From assembly GCA_049625305.1 (NCBI GenBank), contig JBMZVD010000052.1, positions 1-15,862 on the forward strand: a stretch of DNA of 15,862 nt, given 5' to 3'. This document shows, piece by piece, positions 6,832 through 15,400 of the stretch. Both the position numbers and the translations under genes were made by a program. This DNA is from Flavicella sp049625305 (lineage in GTDB: Bacteria; Bacteroidota; Bacteroidia; Flavobacteriales; Flavobacteriaceae). The notes beneath the pieces are model-generated. The model was given only the letters and a program-made list of their open reading frames with translations, was not told the origin of the DNA and ran no database searches. The number at the start of each line of letters is the position of its first letter. Position 1 is the stretch's first letter.

Positions 6832-7623
6832 TTACTTAACCTTATAACCCAACTTAAGAGATATCTGATTGGCATATTCTCTTATAATAGGCCCTTTTAA
6901 GGCAAAATCATTAGATGACAATCTTCCAGAGGGTGCTGTAATCCAAAGTGCGGCAATAGGAGTTCCATATTCATTAAAAATAGGTGCCCCCAGGCAATTG
7001 ATCCCTTCAATGTCTTCACCGTGATCGATAGCGTAACCTTGATTGGCTACTTTTAGTAGTTCTTTTTTAAAAGCTACTTTGGAGACAATCGTTCGCTCTG
7101 TATACTTTGTAAGTGGATTTAGATTTAGAATTTGTAATGCTTCATCTTGCGGCAAATAAGCTAATATAGATTTTCCCCCAACAGAACTGTGCAAACTAAA
7201 TTGAGTTCCTTGATCAACCGATAGCTTTACAGGGTATGAAGAGGCAACTTGCTCCAAAATAACTCCTTTCCCACCTAATACAACCCCTAACATAACTGAT
7301 TCTTTCAAATTATCACGCAAAGCACGCATGACATCAATAGCATTTTCAACAATACTTTGCTCGTTGATGGTAGAAACTCCCAAAGTCAGCATTTTTCTTG
7401 ACAAATTTATTTTTTTTGTCGATTCATTTTTTTGCAAATAGTTTTTAAACAACAAGGTATTGACAATTCGAAAAGCACTCGACTTAGAAATTTTTAGTAT
7501 TTGTATGATTTCTGTCAGCGTATATCCTTTTGGGCTTGTCGCTAATAACTCAATGATCAACAATCCTCGTTCTAGATTGGGAACATTGTAGTTAGTTTTG
7601 GTGTTTTCAACTTTATCTTTCAT
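6832..7623 (-). CDS. IclR-family transcriptional regulator
   Basis: The 263-residue product has the IclR two-domain layout. An N-terminal winged helix-turn-helix lies at about 15-75 (N-L-E-R-G-L-L-I-I-E-L-L, then Y-T-L-T-E-I-I, then S-K-S-S-A-F-R-I-V-N-T-L). The C-terminal effector-binding domain includes L-H-S-S-V-G-G-K-S-I-L-A-Y at about 144-156 and the family signature G-Y-A-I-D-H-G-E-D-I-E-G-I-N-C-L-G-A-P-I at 196-215. The ATG at 7623 is preferred to a TTG at 7644 that would add only seven residues. Family members bind DNA as dimers or tetramers and respond to small metabolites, often sugar or aromatic breakdown products. It follows the GH117 pair on the same strand but is separated from it by a terminator, so it is probably its own transcript. 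Control of this locus in response to a galactan breakdown product is inferred from position only. Confidence 0.9.
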   Translation of the reverse strand: MKDKVENTKTNYNVPNLERGLLIIELLATSPKGYTLTEIIQILKISKSSAFRIVNTLLFKNYLQKNESTKKINLSRKMLTLGVSTINEQSIVENAIDVMRALRDNLKESVMLGVVLGGKGVILEQVASSYPVKLSVDQGTQFSLHSSVGGKSILAYLPQDEALQILNLNPLTKYTERTIVSKVAFKKELLKVANQGYAIDHGEDIEGINCLGAPIFNEYGTPIAALWITAPSGRLSSNDFALKGPIIREYANQISLKLGYKVK

Positions 7624-7673
7624 TACTATGTATGGTAAATGCAAATTAAAAAATAGACAAATATCACTTTTAA

Positions 7674-7709
7674 TTACACAAAAACAGGCAAAAGCCTGTT
7701 TTCGTGTAA
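7674..7709 (-). terminator. Terminator hairpin after the GH117 pair
   Basis: A long stem (arms 7674-7689 and 7694-7709, AAAA loop, one A/C mismatch) with a strong ACAGGC/GCCTGT core begins 14 bases after the stop codon at 7724. The following U-rich stretch is modest. It separates the GH117 pair from the regulator gene. Confidence 0.7.
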
Positions 7710-7723
7710 ATTGTCAAGAAAAA

Positions 7724-9025
7724 CTACCTTCTTCCTGTAGAATTTTTTCGAGAATATTCGTCAAAACGTATGTTCTCTTTTTTGTGGTTGTAATCATTCA
7801 CTTCTTGAGACAGATCACATTTAAACTGAATCATGTATGACCAAGGGCGTTTTTTTGATTGTGCAATATGGCAAACTCCCCAAGTAAACCCTTTACCATC
7901 TTTTGTATTGTCATATTTATCAGGACAATACAAACCGGCAGCATCAGGAGGTAATACAACATGTGCTTTTACATCAAAGTTTACTCCATCTTTTGCCCAT
8001 TGTATGGTATTCTTCTCAGGTCCGTTAGCAGTAATCAAAGAGGCAACGCCGTCTTTATATGGCCAAACCAAAGCCTCATGTCCACTTGCAGAAACTGGGT
8101 TTAGTTCGTGCTTTACAAAAGGACCTTTTGGGGAATCAGCAATAGCGACACCCATAGAAAAGTTAGGATAAGGTTTTTTCAAACCTACTCCTCTAGGTGC
8201 AGGATACTCTGAACCTACTCCCATCGGATGTGCTTTGTAATACATCCATATCTTTCCATCTCTTACGATCAGGTTTGGATCGTGTACTTTTTGACTGTCA
8301 AAATCACCGTATTCAGTAATATCTGAACGCTTGGTAGAAGTCGTTGCAAATTTCCCTGGTTTTCCTGAAACCAATACGGGCTCAGGATGACGAGTCCATG
8401 GTCCTTCAGGACTGGTCGCATAACTCATCCCTATTACGTTTTTTGAACGCTCAGTGTAGGGAAACTTTACAGCTTGGTAATACAAATAATACACACCTTC
8501 GTAATACATAATATCTGGTGTAAAGACTGATCTATCGTCAAAAGCACCTTCGGGACCTCTTACTGCAGAAGGTCCTTGCTCTTCCCAAGTTTTTCCATCT
8601 TTAGAGGTTGCATAATAAATATCACATAGATCCCAAGTATTGGCAGGTAATTCCTTGGTTGCTTTTTTGTACCCTACAGGAGCTTCTGTTTTTGGACTCC
8701 TAGTATAGTAAACATAGTACAAACCATCTACTTTGATTACAGTACTTGGATCTCTTCTCGAAATTCCCTCTTCATATTCCAAACCTTTCATAGTTTGATA
8801 ACTAAAACTGGAGTAGAATTCATTTTGAGAAGGTTCGGTTTGATCCCACTGATCCAAGAAACGACGCATAGAAGCACTCACTTTCTTTCCGTCATAATAC
8901 CCATCTAACGTCCCGCTTATTTCTTGTTTATCACCTACATTGTTTCCTGAGTTTATTGCTACATTACATGAAGTTAACAACACAGTGAAAGCAATCGCTG
9001 CAATATGTCTTACTTTAAAGTTCAT
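7724..9025 (-). CDS. GH117-family glycoside hydrolase, lipoprotein (paralog 1)
   Basis: The 433-residue product starts with an SPII signal (lipobox L-T-S-C, Cys20), so it is membrane-anchored in the cell envelope. A helical N-terminal segment (about 48-70) comes before a five-bladed beta-propeller-type core with repeated Y-Y-V-Y-Y, Y-Y-L-Y-Y-Q and I-W-M-Y-Y-K strands. Likely active-site residues by family comparison are Asp92 (R-R-D-P), Asp249 (H-D-P) and the pair His316-Glu317 (G-H-E). In characterised GH117 enzymes a His next to a Glu is proposed as the general acid. Known members remove 3,6-anhydro-L-galactose from the non-reducing end of neoagaro-oligosaccharides. It starts 5 bases after the paralog at 9031-10233, so the two are co-transcribed. 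An extra loop at about 271-288 (rich in Pro and Gly) is absent from the paralog and may change specificity. Family assignment is firm; exact substrate is inferred. Confidence 0.82.
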   Translation of the reverse strand: MNFKVRHIAAIAFTVLLTSCNVAINSGNNVGDKQEISGTLDGYYDGKKVSASMRRFLDQWDQTEPSQNEFYSSFSYQTMKGLEYEEGISRRDPSTVIKVDGLYYVYYTRSPKTEAPVGYKKATKELPANTWDLCDIYYATSKDGKTWEEQGPSAVRGPEGAFDDRSVFTPDIMYYEGVYYLYYQAVKFPYTERSKNVIGMSYATSPEGPWTRHPEPVLVSGKPGKFATTSTKRSDITEYGDFDSQKVHDPNLIVRDGKIWMYYKAHPMGVGSEYPAPRGVGLKKPYPNFSMGVAIADSPKGPFVKHELNPVSASGHEALVWPYKDGVASLITANGPEKNTIQWAKDGVNFDVKAHVVLPPDAAGLYCPDKYDNTKDGKGFTWGVCHIAQSKKRPWSYMIQFKCDLSQEVNDYNHKKENIRFDEYSRKNSTGRR

Positions 9026-9030
9026 TTCTA

Positions 9031-10233
9031 TTAATTTAATTGTTTATTTTTTTTCTTGATTCTCTTACCTTGAAGAATTTCAGTGGTAACACCAAACTTC
9101 TCAGGATTCAAATAGACATCTCTAATCGCACTGTAATGCTTAAAATTGTTCCAGCCAATTTGTTTTTGACTATCACGTTTCAAATCACATTCGAATCTCA
9201 CCAAAAAAGTCCAGCGTGAGCGTCCGTAATGACATACTCCCCAATCAAACCCTTGCCCGTCTTTTGAGTCGGTAAATTTATCGGCAATGTAAGCCCCTCC
9301 TGCAGGAGGAATGTCTTCTAAAGAAGTAATAACTTCGAAATTGATACCGTCTTCAGAATACTGAACAGTACCTTTTTCAGGTCCAGCCCAATCTACCAAA
9401 GCAGCGATTCCTGTTTTCCAAGGAAATACCCACACTTCGTGACCACTATTGGTCACAGGGTTGTATTTGGATTTAATGTAAGGACCTTCAGGTTTGTCAG
9501 CTATAGCAACTCCCCATTTTGAATCTGCAAACATTTTCTCTCCTACTGGATGCCCCTTGTAGTATAAAAAAAACTTCCCATCTTTTACAATTACTCCAGG
9601 ATCATGAATGGCACCACTATCCCAAGAACCTGGTTCTATACAATTCTTAAACTGAGAAAATCCTGTTTTGTGCTCGTCTATTAATTTCCCATCAGGGGTA
9701 GTTTTTAGAATAGGCTCTGGTAGTTTTGTCCATGGTCCTCTTGGTGAATCTGCCCAAGCCATTCCAATGGTATTTCTTTGCTCAAAAAAAGTTCTCGCTT
9801 GGTAGGTAAGGTAGTACTTTCCATTGGCCACTAAAATATTGGTTGTAAAAACAGAATAATCATCCCATGACCCTTTTTCTCCACGAGTAACAGCAGGTCC
9901 TTGTTCTTCCCAAGTAATACCGTCTGTACTAGTTGCGTACCATAAATCAGCATTTAACCAACTAGAGGTAGTTTCTGTACAGTAGGTATACCACATATAA
10001 AAGATCCCATCAACCTTAATGATGGAGCTAGGATCTCTCCTATGCACTCCTTCTTCATACCCCAAACCTTTGATTGGTTTGTATCGAAAACGAGTATACA
10101 ACTCATTTTCACTGTCATTTCCTTTGAAGCGTTGCATGGCGGAGCTCAAATTAGATTTTAACTCATTTGGAATGTGCTGTTTGCACGAATACATACCAGA
10201 CACCACTAAAAATAATACTATATAAAAACGCAT
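9031..10233 (-). CDS. GH117-family glycoside hydrolase, lipoprotein (paralog 2)
   Basis: The 400-residue product has a short SPII signal (M-Y-S-C, Cys17 followed by Lys) and so is a cell-envelope lipoprotein. It shares the layout of its neighbour: a short helical N-terminal part with S-A-M-Q-R-F at 31-36, then G-L-G-Y-E-E-G-V-H-R-R-D-P with Asp67, H-D-P at 210-212 with Asp211, and G-H-E at 264-266. All likely catalytic positions are kept. It lacks the Pro/Gly-rich loop of the neighbour and has its own insert around 179-206, with Cys198. The C-terminus is basic (K-R-I-K-K-K-N-K). It is the first gene of the GH117 pair. No clear -7 box lies between it and the terminator at 10254-10298, so its promoter is unresolved or it depends on read-through. 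The two paralogs probably act on related but different ends or sulfation or methylation states of red-algal oligosaccharides; that is inference. Confidence 0.82.
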   Translation of the reverse strand: MRFYIVLFLVVSGMYSCKQHIPNELKSNLSSAMQRFKGNDSENELYTRFRYKPIKGLGYEEGVHRRDPSSIIKVDGIFYMWYTYCTETTSSWLNADLWYATSTDGITWEEQGPAVTRGEKGSWDDYSVFTTNILVANGKYYLTYQARTFFEQRNTIGMAWADSPRGPWTKLPEPILKTTPDGKLIDEHKTGFSQFKNCIEPGSWDSGAIHDPGVIVKDGKFFLYYKGHPVGEKMFADSKWGVAIADKPEGPYIKSKYNPVTNSGHEVWVFPWKTGIAALVDWAGPEKGTVQYSEDGINFEVITSLEDIPPAGGAYIADKFTDSKDGQGFDWGVCHYGRSRWTFLVRFECDLKRDSQKQIGWNNFKHYSAIRDVYLNPEKFGVTTEILQGKRIKKKNKQLN

Positions 10234-10253
10234 ATGCTATTTATAAAATTTAG

Positions 10254-10298
10254 TTTTAAAAAATAAAATTCCTATCTTTTTAGAAATAGGAATTTTAT
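10254..10298 (-). terminator. Rho-independent terminator of the gene at 10341-10676
   Basis: A 13-bp stem (arms 10263-10275 and 10286-10298, 10-base loop) carries a TTCCTAT/ATAGGAA core. On the minus strand it is followed by a run of six U. It lies 42 bases after the stop codon and 30 bases before the GH117 start codon at 10233. Confidence 0.8.
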
Positions 10299-10312
10299 AA
10301 ATACTGTAAATC

Positions 10313-10338
10313 ACTTATAAGAGTCTTTACTTATAAGA
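10313..10338. promoter_or_regulatory. Two ACTTATAAGA repeats with CTTATAAG palindromes
   Basis: The word ACTTATAAG occurs at 10313-10321 and again at 10329-10337, 16 bases apart. Each copy contains the 8-bp palindrome CTTATAAG. The pair sits between the end of the small exported-protein gene and the GH117 genes, where a control site for the GH117 pair could be. It might be an operator for the IclR-type regulator, but chance in AT-rich DNA is possible. Confidence 0.25.
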
Positions 10339-10340
10339 TT

Positions 10341-10676
10341 TTATCTCTTACTCTGCTTTTCCTTTTGGTATGCGTACCATTTCTTCATCGTCTGCTTGTC
10401 AAATACAGTTAAAAACTTGTCTCTAGCAGCTAAATAAATAGAACGTTTTGCATCTTTTTTTGCCGGAGCATCCATCTCAGCATCTTTATTTACAGCTTGT
10501 AATTTTTGAACTTTATCAAGGTGAATTACATATAACGCATCAGCTTGTTCGTCTGTCAATGAAAGTACTTGTTTCATTTCGTTAGTAACACCCTGTGCCA
10601 TTTGTTCTGCTGATTTTTGAGCCGAAACAATAGCTAATGTAAAAAAGAATACAAGTGTTAAAAATTTAGTTCTCAT
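10341..10676 (-). CDS. Small exported helical protein with LTxxQ motif (Spy/CpxP-like)
   Basis: The 111-residue product has a clear signal peptide at 1-19 (ending V-S-A, then Gln). The rest is predicted mostly helical and strongly charged. It contains L-T-D-E-Q at about 40-44, matching the LTxxQ motif of Spy/CpxP-type periplasmic proteins, and a weaker related stretch with F-D-K-Q near the C-terminus. Spy-type proteins act as ATP-independent periplasmic chaperones; many Bacteroidota homologues are uncharacterised. It has its own candidate promoter and terminators on both sides, so it appears to be a one-gene transcript set between SusD and the GH117 genes. A role in folding or protecting exported proteins is plausible. 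It may also be unrelated in function to the locus. Gene reality is well supported; family placement is moderate. Confidence 0.75.
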   Translation of the reverse strand: MRTKFLTLVFFFTLAIVSAQKSAEQMAQGVTNEMKQVLSLTDEQADALYVIHLDKVQKLQAVNKDAEMDAPAKKDAKRSIYLAARDKFLTVFDKQTMKKWYAYQKEKQSKR

Positions 10677-10723
10677 GAGGGTAATAGTTTAAGTTAATAA
10701 ATTTAGCATAAGTGCCTACACCA

Positions 10724-10752
10724 CAAATATAATAAAATTATTCAAATACAAA
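10724..10752 (-). promoter_or_regulatory. Candidate Bacteroidota promoter for the gene at 10341-10676
   Basis: On the minus strand, TTTG (10749-10752) and TATATTTG (10724-10731) are separated by 17 bases. This fits the -33 TTTG and -7 TAnnTTTG elements of Bacteroidota. It leaves a leader of about 45 bases and lies just past the SusD terminator, as expected for an independent transcript. Confidence 0.5.
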
Positions 10753-10776
10753 ACTAGTTTCATATAAGAATAACAG

Positions 10777-10820
10777 CAAAAAAAAGAGTATTGTTATATT
10801 TATTGATAACAATACTCTTT
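10777..10820 (-). terminator. Rho-independent terminator of the SusC-SusD operon
   Basis: A perfect 15-bp stem (arms 10783-10797 and 10806-10820, 8-base loop) with an AGAGTATTG core is followed on the minus strand by a U-run from the A-run at 10778-10785. It lies about 70 bases after the SusD stop codon. Confidence 0.9.
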
Positions 10821-10890
10821 AAAAACGAAGCTTTATCTACTTCATTAAATGTCTTGGTAACTCAACAAACCAAGAACAATATGAATGGTT

Positions 10891-12477
10891 TTACCAATTC
10901 GTATCGGTAATAAGACTATTTCCTCGCATTTCTGATTCTGGTATTGGATACAAAATGTGCTTAGTCTCCACTTTATTTGCCCATGTAGACCATTTCTTAC
11001 TAGGATCTTCTAATTCACCAGTAAAAACATCTTTATATACCAATTCATCACTAACTTCTTCCATAAATTTATCCACTCCAAATCTCATGACATCAAATTT
11101 GGTTTTACCTTCGAAGCACAATTCTCTAGCTCTTTCCCAAAAAATTTCTTCATACAGAGCTTCACCAGTTAAGGTTCTATCAACAGCAATCGGTGCAGTA
11201 CCTGTACCTCTTGCCCTAGATCTAATCAAATCTAATGCATCGAACATTTCTGTATCTAGACCACCAATCCTCGCACAAGCTTCTGCAAAAACCAAAACGA
11301 TGTCTGCATATCTTAATACAGGAGCATTTATACTTGTCTTAAATTGACTAATAGGTGCAATATCAAATCTATATTTATAACAGTATGCATAACGTTGTTC
11401 TGCACTAGGAATAATGCTATTGTCTGAATCTAACCTACCCAAAGATACGTTATGCGTCAATCGAGGATCATCTGCTTCGTAGCTATTTATTAAATCATAA
11501 GTAGCATTCGTTCTACCGAAACCTTTATCAATAGCACCATTTTGACCTCCAGGATTGTTTACTCCACCCCATACACCAGGAGCTAATAGGGCGTCATCAA
11601 ACTGAACTTGAAACATCCATTCATGTGAGGATTCTCCAGAAATTTTAAATAGACCACCATAATTTGGATCTAATTCATAATGACCCGAAAGCATTACTTC
11701 TTTAGCCTTGTCGTAAGCAAGCGTATAAAATTCATCATCAATTCCAGTTGTATCAATATTTAAAGTTGCTCTAGTTAAATACACTTTGGACAACAAACCT
11801 TTAGCCGCTCCGATTGTAGCTCTACCTAAATCTGCTTCAGAGTAGCTTGGTGTATCTGCAGAAACCCAATGCGCATTGTATAAATTCTCTTCAGCAAATT
11901 TCAAATCTTCAATGATTTGGTCATATATTAAATCAGCCGAAGTTCTTGGTTTACTAGTATCACTCAAATTTGTTAGTTCCTTTGTCACCAATGGTATATC
12001 TCCCCAAAAACGAACCAAATTAAAATAGCACAAAGCTCTTAAAAACTTAGCTTCAGCTATATATCTCGTTTTCAAACGTTCTTCCACTTCAAGAACCGGA
12101 ATAGACTCAGACCTATCAATTACTTGATTTGTTCTGTAAATTAATTTGTAACTACTTCTCCATACACGTTCCAAAGACTCTTCCGTATTATCAAATGTAT
12201 ATCTAGCATATGTATTTTGTTTCAAGTTAGTGTGAAGAGAAGTAACCGCATGACTTCCATGAGTAGATATCTTAATAAATGCTTCTCCATAACCGTCTTT
12301 AGTGTTTCTAAATGTACTGTATGCACCAACTAATCCGATATTTAACTCCTTAAGATTCGTGTAAAAATTATCTTGAGAATCATTTGAAATAGGTAATTTC
12401 TCTAACTCATCGTGACATGATACTGACAGGAATACCATCAATATCATTAGACTGTAATACTTATATATATTTTTCAT
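10891..12477 (-). CDS. SusD/RagB-family glycan-binding lipoprotein
   Basis: The 528-residue product has an SPII signal (S-V-S-C, Cys21) and the SusD layout. The N-terminal region has N-F-Y-T-N-L-K-E-L-N-I-G-L-V-G-A-Y at about 37-53. A TPR-type helix A-E-A-K-F-L-R-A-L-C-Y-F-N-L-V-R-F-W-G-D lies at 141-160, a further A-A-K-G-L-L-S-K-V-Y-L-T-R-A helix follows, and the family's closing L-Y-P-I-P-E-S-E-M is near 509-517. SusD proteins sit on the outer surface and form a lid on the SusC transporter, holding oligosaccharide for uptake. It follows SusC by 10 bases on the same transcript and ends with a strong terminator. The GH117 neighbours suggest a red-algal galactan ligand, which is inferred. No SusE/SusF-type partner is visible in the window; the T9SS array may fill a comparable binding role. 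Confidence 0.95.
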   Translation of the reverse strand: MKNIYKYYSLMILMVFLSVSCHDELEKLPISNDSQDNFYTNLKELNIGLVGAYSTFRNTKDGYGEAFIKISTHGSHAVTSLHTNLKQNTYARYTFDNTEESLERVWRSSYKLIYRTNQVIDRSESIPVLEVEERLKTRYIAEAKFLRALCYFNLVRFWGDIPLVTKELTNLSDTSKPRTSADLIYDQIIEDLKFAEENLYNAHWVSADTPSYSEADLGRATIGAAKGLLSKVYLTRATLNIDTTGIDDEFYTLAYDKAKEVMLSGHYELDPNYGGLFKISGESSHEWMFQVQFDDALLAPGVWGGVNNPGGQNGAIDKGFGRTNATYDLINSYEADDPRLTHNVSLGRLDSDNSIIPSAEQRYAYCYKYRFDIAPISQFKTSINAPVLRYADIVLVFAEACARIGGLDTEMFDALDLIRSRARGTGTAPIAVDRTLTGEALYEEIFWERARELCFEGKTKFDVMRFGVDKFMEEVSDELVYKDVFTGELEDPSKKWSTWANKVETKHILYPIPESEMRGNSLITDTNW

Positions 12478-12487
12478 TTTTTTTTAT

Positions 12488-15400
12488 TTAAAATCCAACA
12501 TTAAGACCTAAAGAAATATTTAATGTTCTTGGGTAAGCACCGTAATCCAAACCAGCACTAGTAATTGCTCTTTGACCTCTAGCTACACTAACTTCTGGAT
12601 CATATCCTGTATAGTCAGTCCAGATAAATACATTGTCAGCATTTGTAAAAAACTTAAGACTAGAAAAACCAAGTTTTTTAGCTGTTTTAGTTGGTATCCT
12701 GTAAGACAAATTTACACTTTGCAACCTTACAAAACTTCCATCTTCAACACTTAGATCAGTAAATTTCTGGTATTGATAGTCAGGTCTTGGGTAAACTCCT
12801 GTTGGGTTCTCATGCGTCCAAGAATCATTTCTATCAGCCGTTTTGTTCCAGTTTGGACCGGGATCCATTGACATACGGTGTTTGTTACCATTGATAACAT
12901 CAAAACCATATTTGTAAGTGAAAAACACTCCTAATTCAAGTCCTTTGTAAGAGAATTTGTTAAACATAGAACCGAAATGTTTAGGCTGTGTTCTAGCGAT
13001 GATCTTTCTATCATCATCACTAAGTATGTTGTCCGCTTCGTAACCTATAATGTTATTTTGATCATCATAAATTGGAACCGTCTTTTGATTTACAAACTTT
13101 AAATCACCGTAGGTTGGAGTTGCATTAGTACCCACATAATTTTCAAGAACTTCTTGTTTCAAAACTGGGTTAGACACATAATCATCACCCTCAAAATCTT
13201 CTAAAGTAAAAACACCAGCTGTTTCATATCCTATCCAGTTTCCTAAACTCTCACCCACTCTAAGAATACCTGTAGACTGACCATTTGTAAACTGATCGTC
13301 GAAAGTCTGTTCTGGAGCTCCTCCTAGATCCAATACTTTATTTCTGTTAAGTGAAAAATTAAACTCTGAAGACCATTTGAAAGTACCATCGAAATTAATT
13401 GTAGACAATGCTAATTCCAATCCTTTGTTTTCTACACTACCTACGTTTGTTAGCCATGTTTCAAAACCAGAAGAAACTGGCAAAGGCATTCTCAATAATA
13501 AGTCGGTTGTTTTCTTGTAGTAAGCATCTGCTGTTAAAGAGATACGGTTGTCAAACAATCCTAAATCAATACCTCCATCAAACTGATCAGTAAACTCCCA
13601 TTTCAAATCAGGATTTGTAACTGAAGCACTTGACAATCCAGCATTTGTCGTGTTCCCTAATGTATAATTTTGAGTTTCTAATAATCCAAAAGCTCCGTAA
13701 AAAGGTACACCTGCATTACCAGTCTGTCCGTAACTAAATCTCATTTTCAAATTAGAGATTGCTTCAGAATTTTTCAAAAACTGCTCTTTGTGTGCATTCC
13801 ACCCAAGGGCAGCAGCAGGAAAGTAACCCCATTTATTGTTGATAAATACCGAGGTACCATCTGCTCTCATAGAAACTGTAAGGTTGTATTTACCCCCATA
13901 ACCATAATTCGCTCTCGCTAAATATGATTTCATAGTTTTCTGCAACAAAATTGTTTGAGGAGCCAAAGGATCCAAACCATTTTGTAAACCATTGTACTCT
14001 GTTGATTCTACTTCAAAGTTAGTGGTTTGAATGTACTCTGAATCACGAGTCACGTCTGTTTGAGTAAAACCTCCAAGTAGTGTTATAGAATGCTTATTAA
14101 AAGTTTTTCTATAGTTTAACATATATTGAGCATTTAAACTACTACTGATATAGTGAAATCTAGTACCTAATCCTCCTTGTTGTTGACCTCTACCGAATTC
14201 TCTTGAGAAAAATGCTTTGGTAACACCACTGTTATAATTCAATCCAAGTCTAACATTAGCTGTAAATCCTTTGGAAAATTCATATATAAACTTTGAATTC
14301 CCATTAAAACCATATACAGTTGAGAAGGTTTGAGTTCTCTCCGCCTGCGTTACAGGGTCTAACCAAACACCTGGATCTGATTGAGAATCTTCTTCAAACA
14401 CATCTCCAACACCTCGGTCAGGTTGTCTTGAAAGTGATCTAATAACTGATCCTAAATTTCGTTGGTTAAAACCACCACCACTAGTTGGTCCTCTTTTCAC
14501 AGAAAAACTTGGTGCAAGGGATGATACAACTTTTAATTTATCAGTCAATTTATTTTGGAAGTTAAATGTAACATTATACCTGTTAAAATATGAATTTCTA
14601 ACCGTACCCTCATTATTCAAATAAGAAGCTCGTAAAGAGTATAGGTTTCCTTCAGTACCTCCAGAAGCACCTAATGCGTAATTTTTAACTACTCCCATAC
14701 GGAACAACTTTTCTTGCCAATTTGTATTTTTATCACGATCGTAATATGCTGCACGTTCTGCTGCAGTTAATCCATTGTAGGCAACACCGTCTTCTGTAGC
14801 AGAAAAAGTTGCGTCAGGATTGTAATTACCATTGTTAGATGTAGTTCTATATATCTGAAACCTTCCATACTCTGAAGTATTCATAACATCTACAAACCTG
14901 CTTCTAGGAACAATACTTAAAGCTGTACTGGTGTTAAAAGTTAATTTTGCTTTACCAGCCTTTCCCGTTTTTGTTGTAATTATTACAACACCATTTGCCC
15001 CTCTTGCACCATAAATTGCTGCTGCTGATGCATCTTTTAACACTTCAATAGATTTAATAGATCCTGGATCTAAGTTAGCTAATGGAGAAGTAGGTGGCGT
15101 ATCAACCGCAGATGATATATTATCGATATCGTAATTTACTTCAATTGGCAAACCATCTATTACATACAATGGCTCATTATTAGCGTTGATTGAAGTTCCT
15201 CCACGAATACGAATATTGATACCTGCTCCCAAGCTACCGTCCGATGATGTTGTATTCACACCGGCTATACGACCTGTCAATGCCTGCTCAACAGTTACGT
15301 TATTAGTTCGCTCAATGTCAGCTGCTTTAATTTTCGAGATCGCTCCCGTTACATCTTTTGCCTTTTGAGTACCATATCCTACAACGACAACTTCTTCTAG

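Noticed and set aside
6820..6841. GGTTAA/TTAACC inverted repeat at the end of the IclR gene as a terminator
   Set aside because: The stem is only six pairs, it contains the stop codon in its loop, and no U-tract follows.
7833..8171. Plus-strand reading frame of 112 codons within the GH117 gene
   Set aside because: It lies entirely opposite a strongly supported enzyme gene, and its product shows no domain or signal.
10955..11347. Plus-strand reading frame of 130 codons within the SusD gene
   Set aside because: It is opposite a well-supported SusD coding region and shows only the low-complexity Ser/Leu content expected of an antisense frame.
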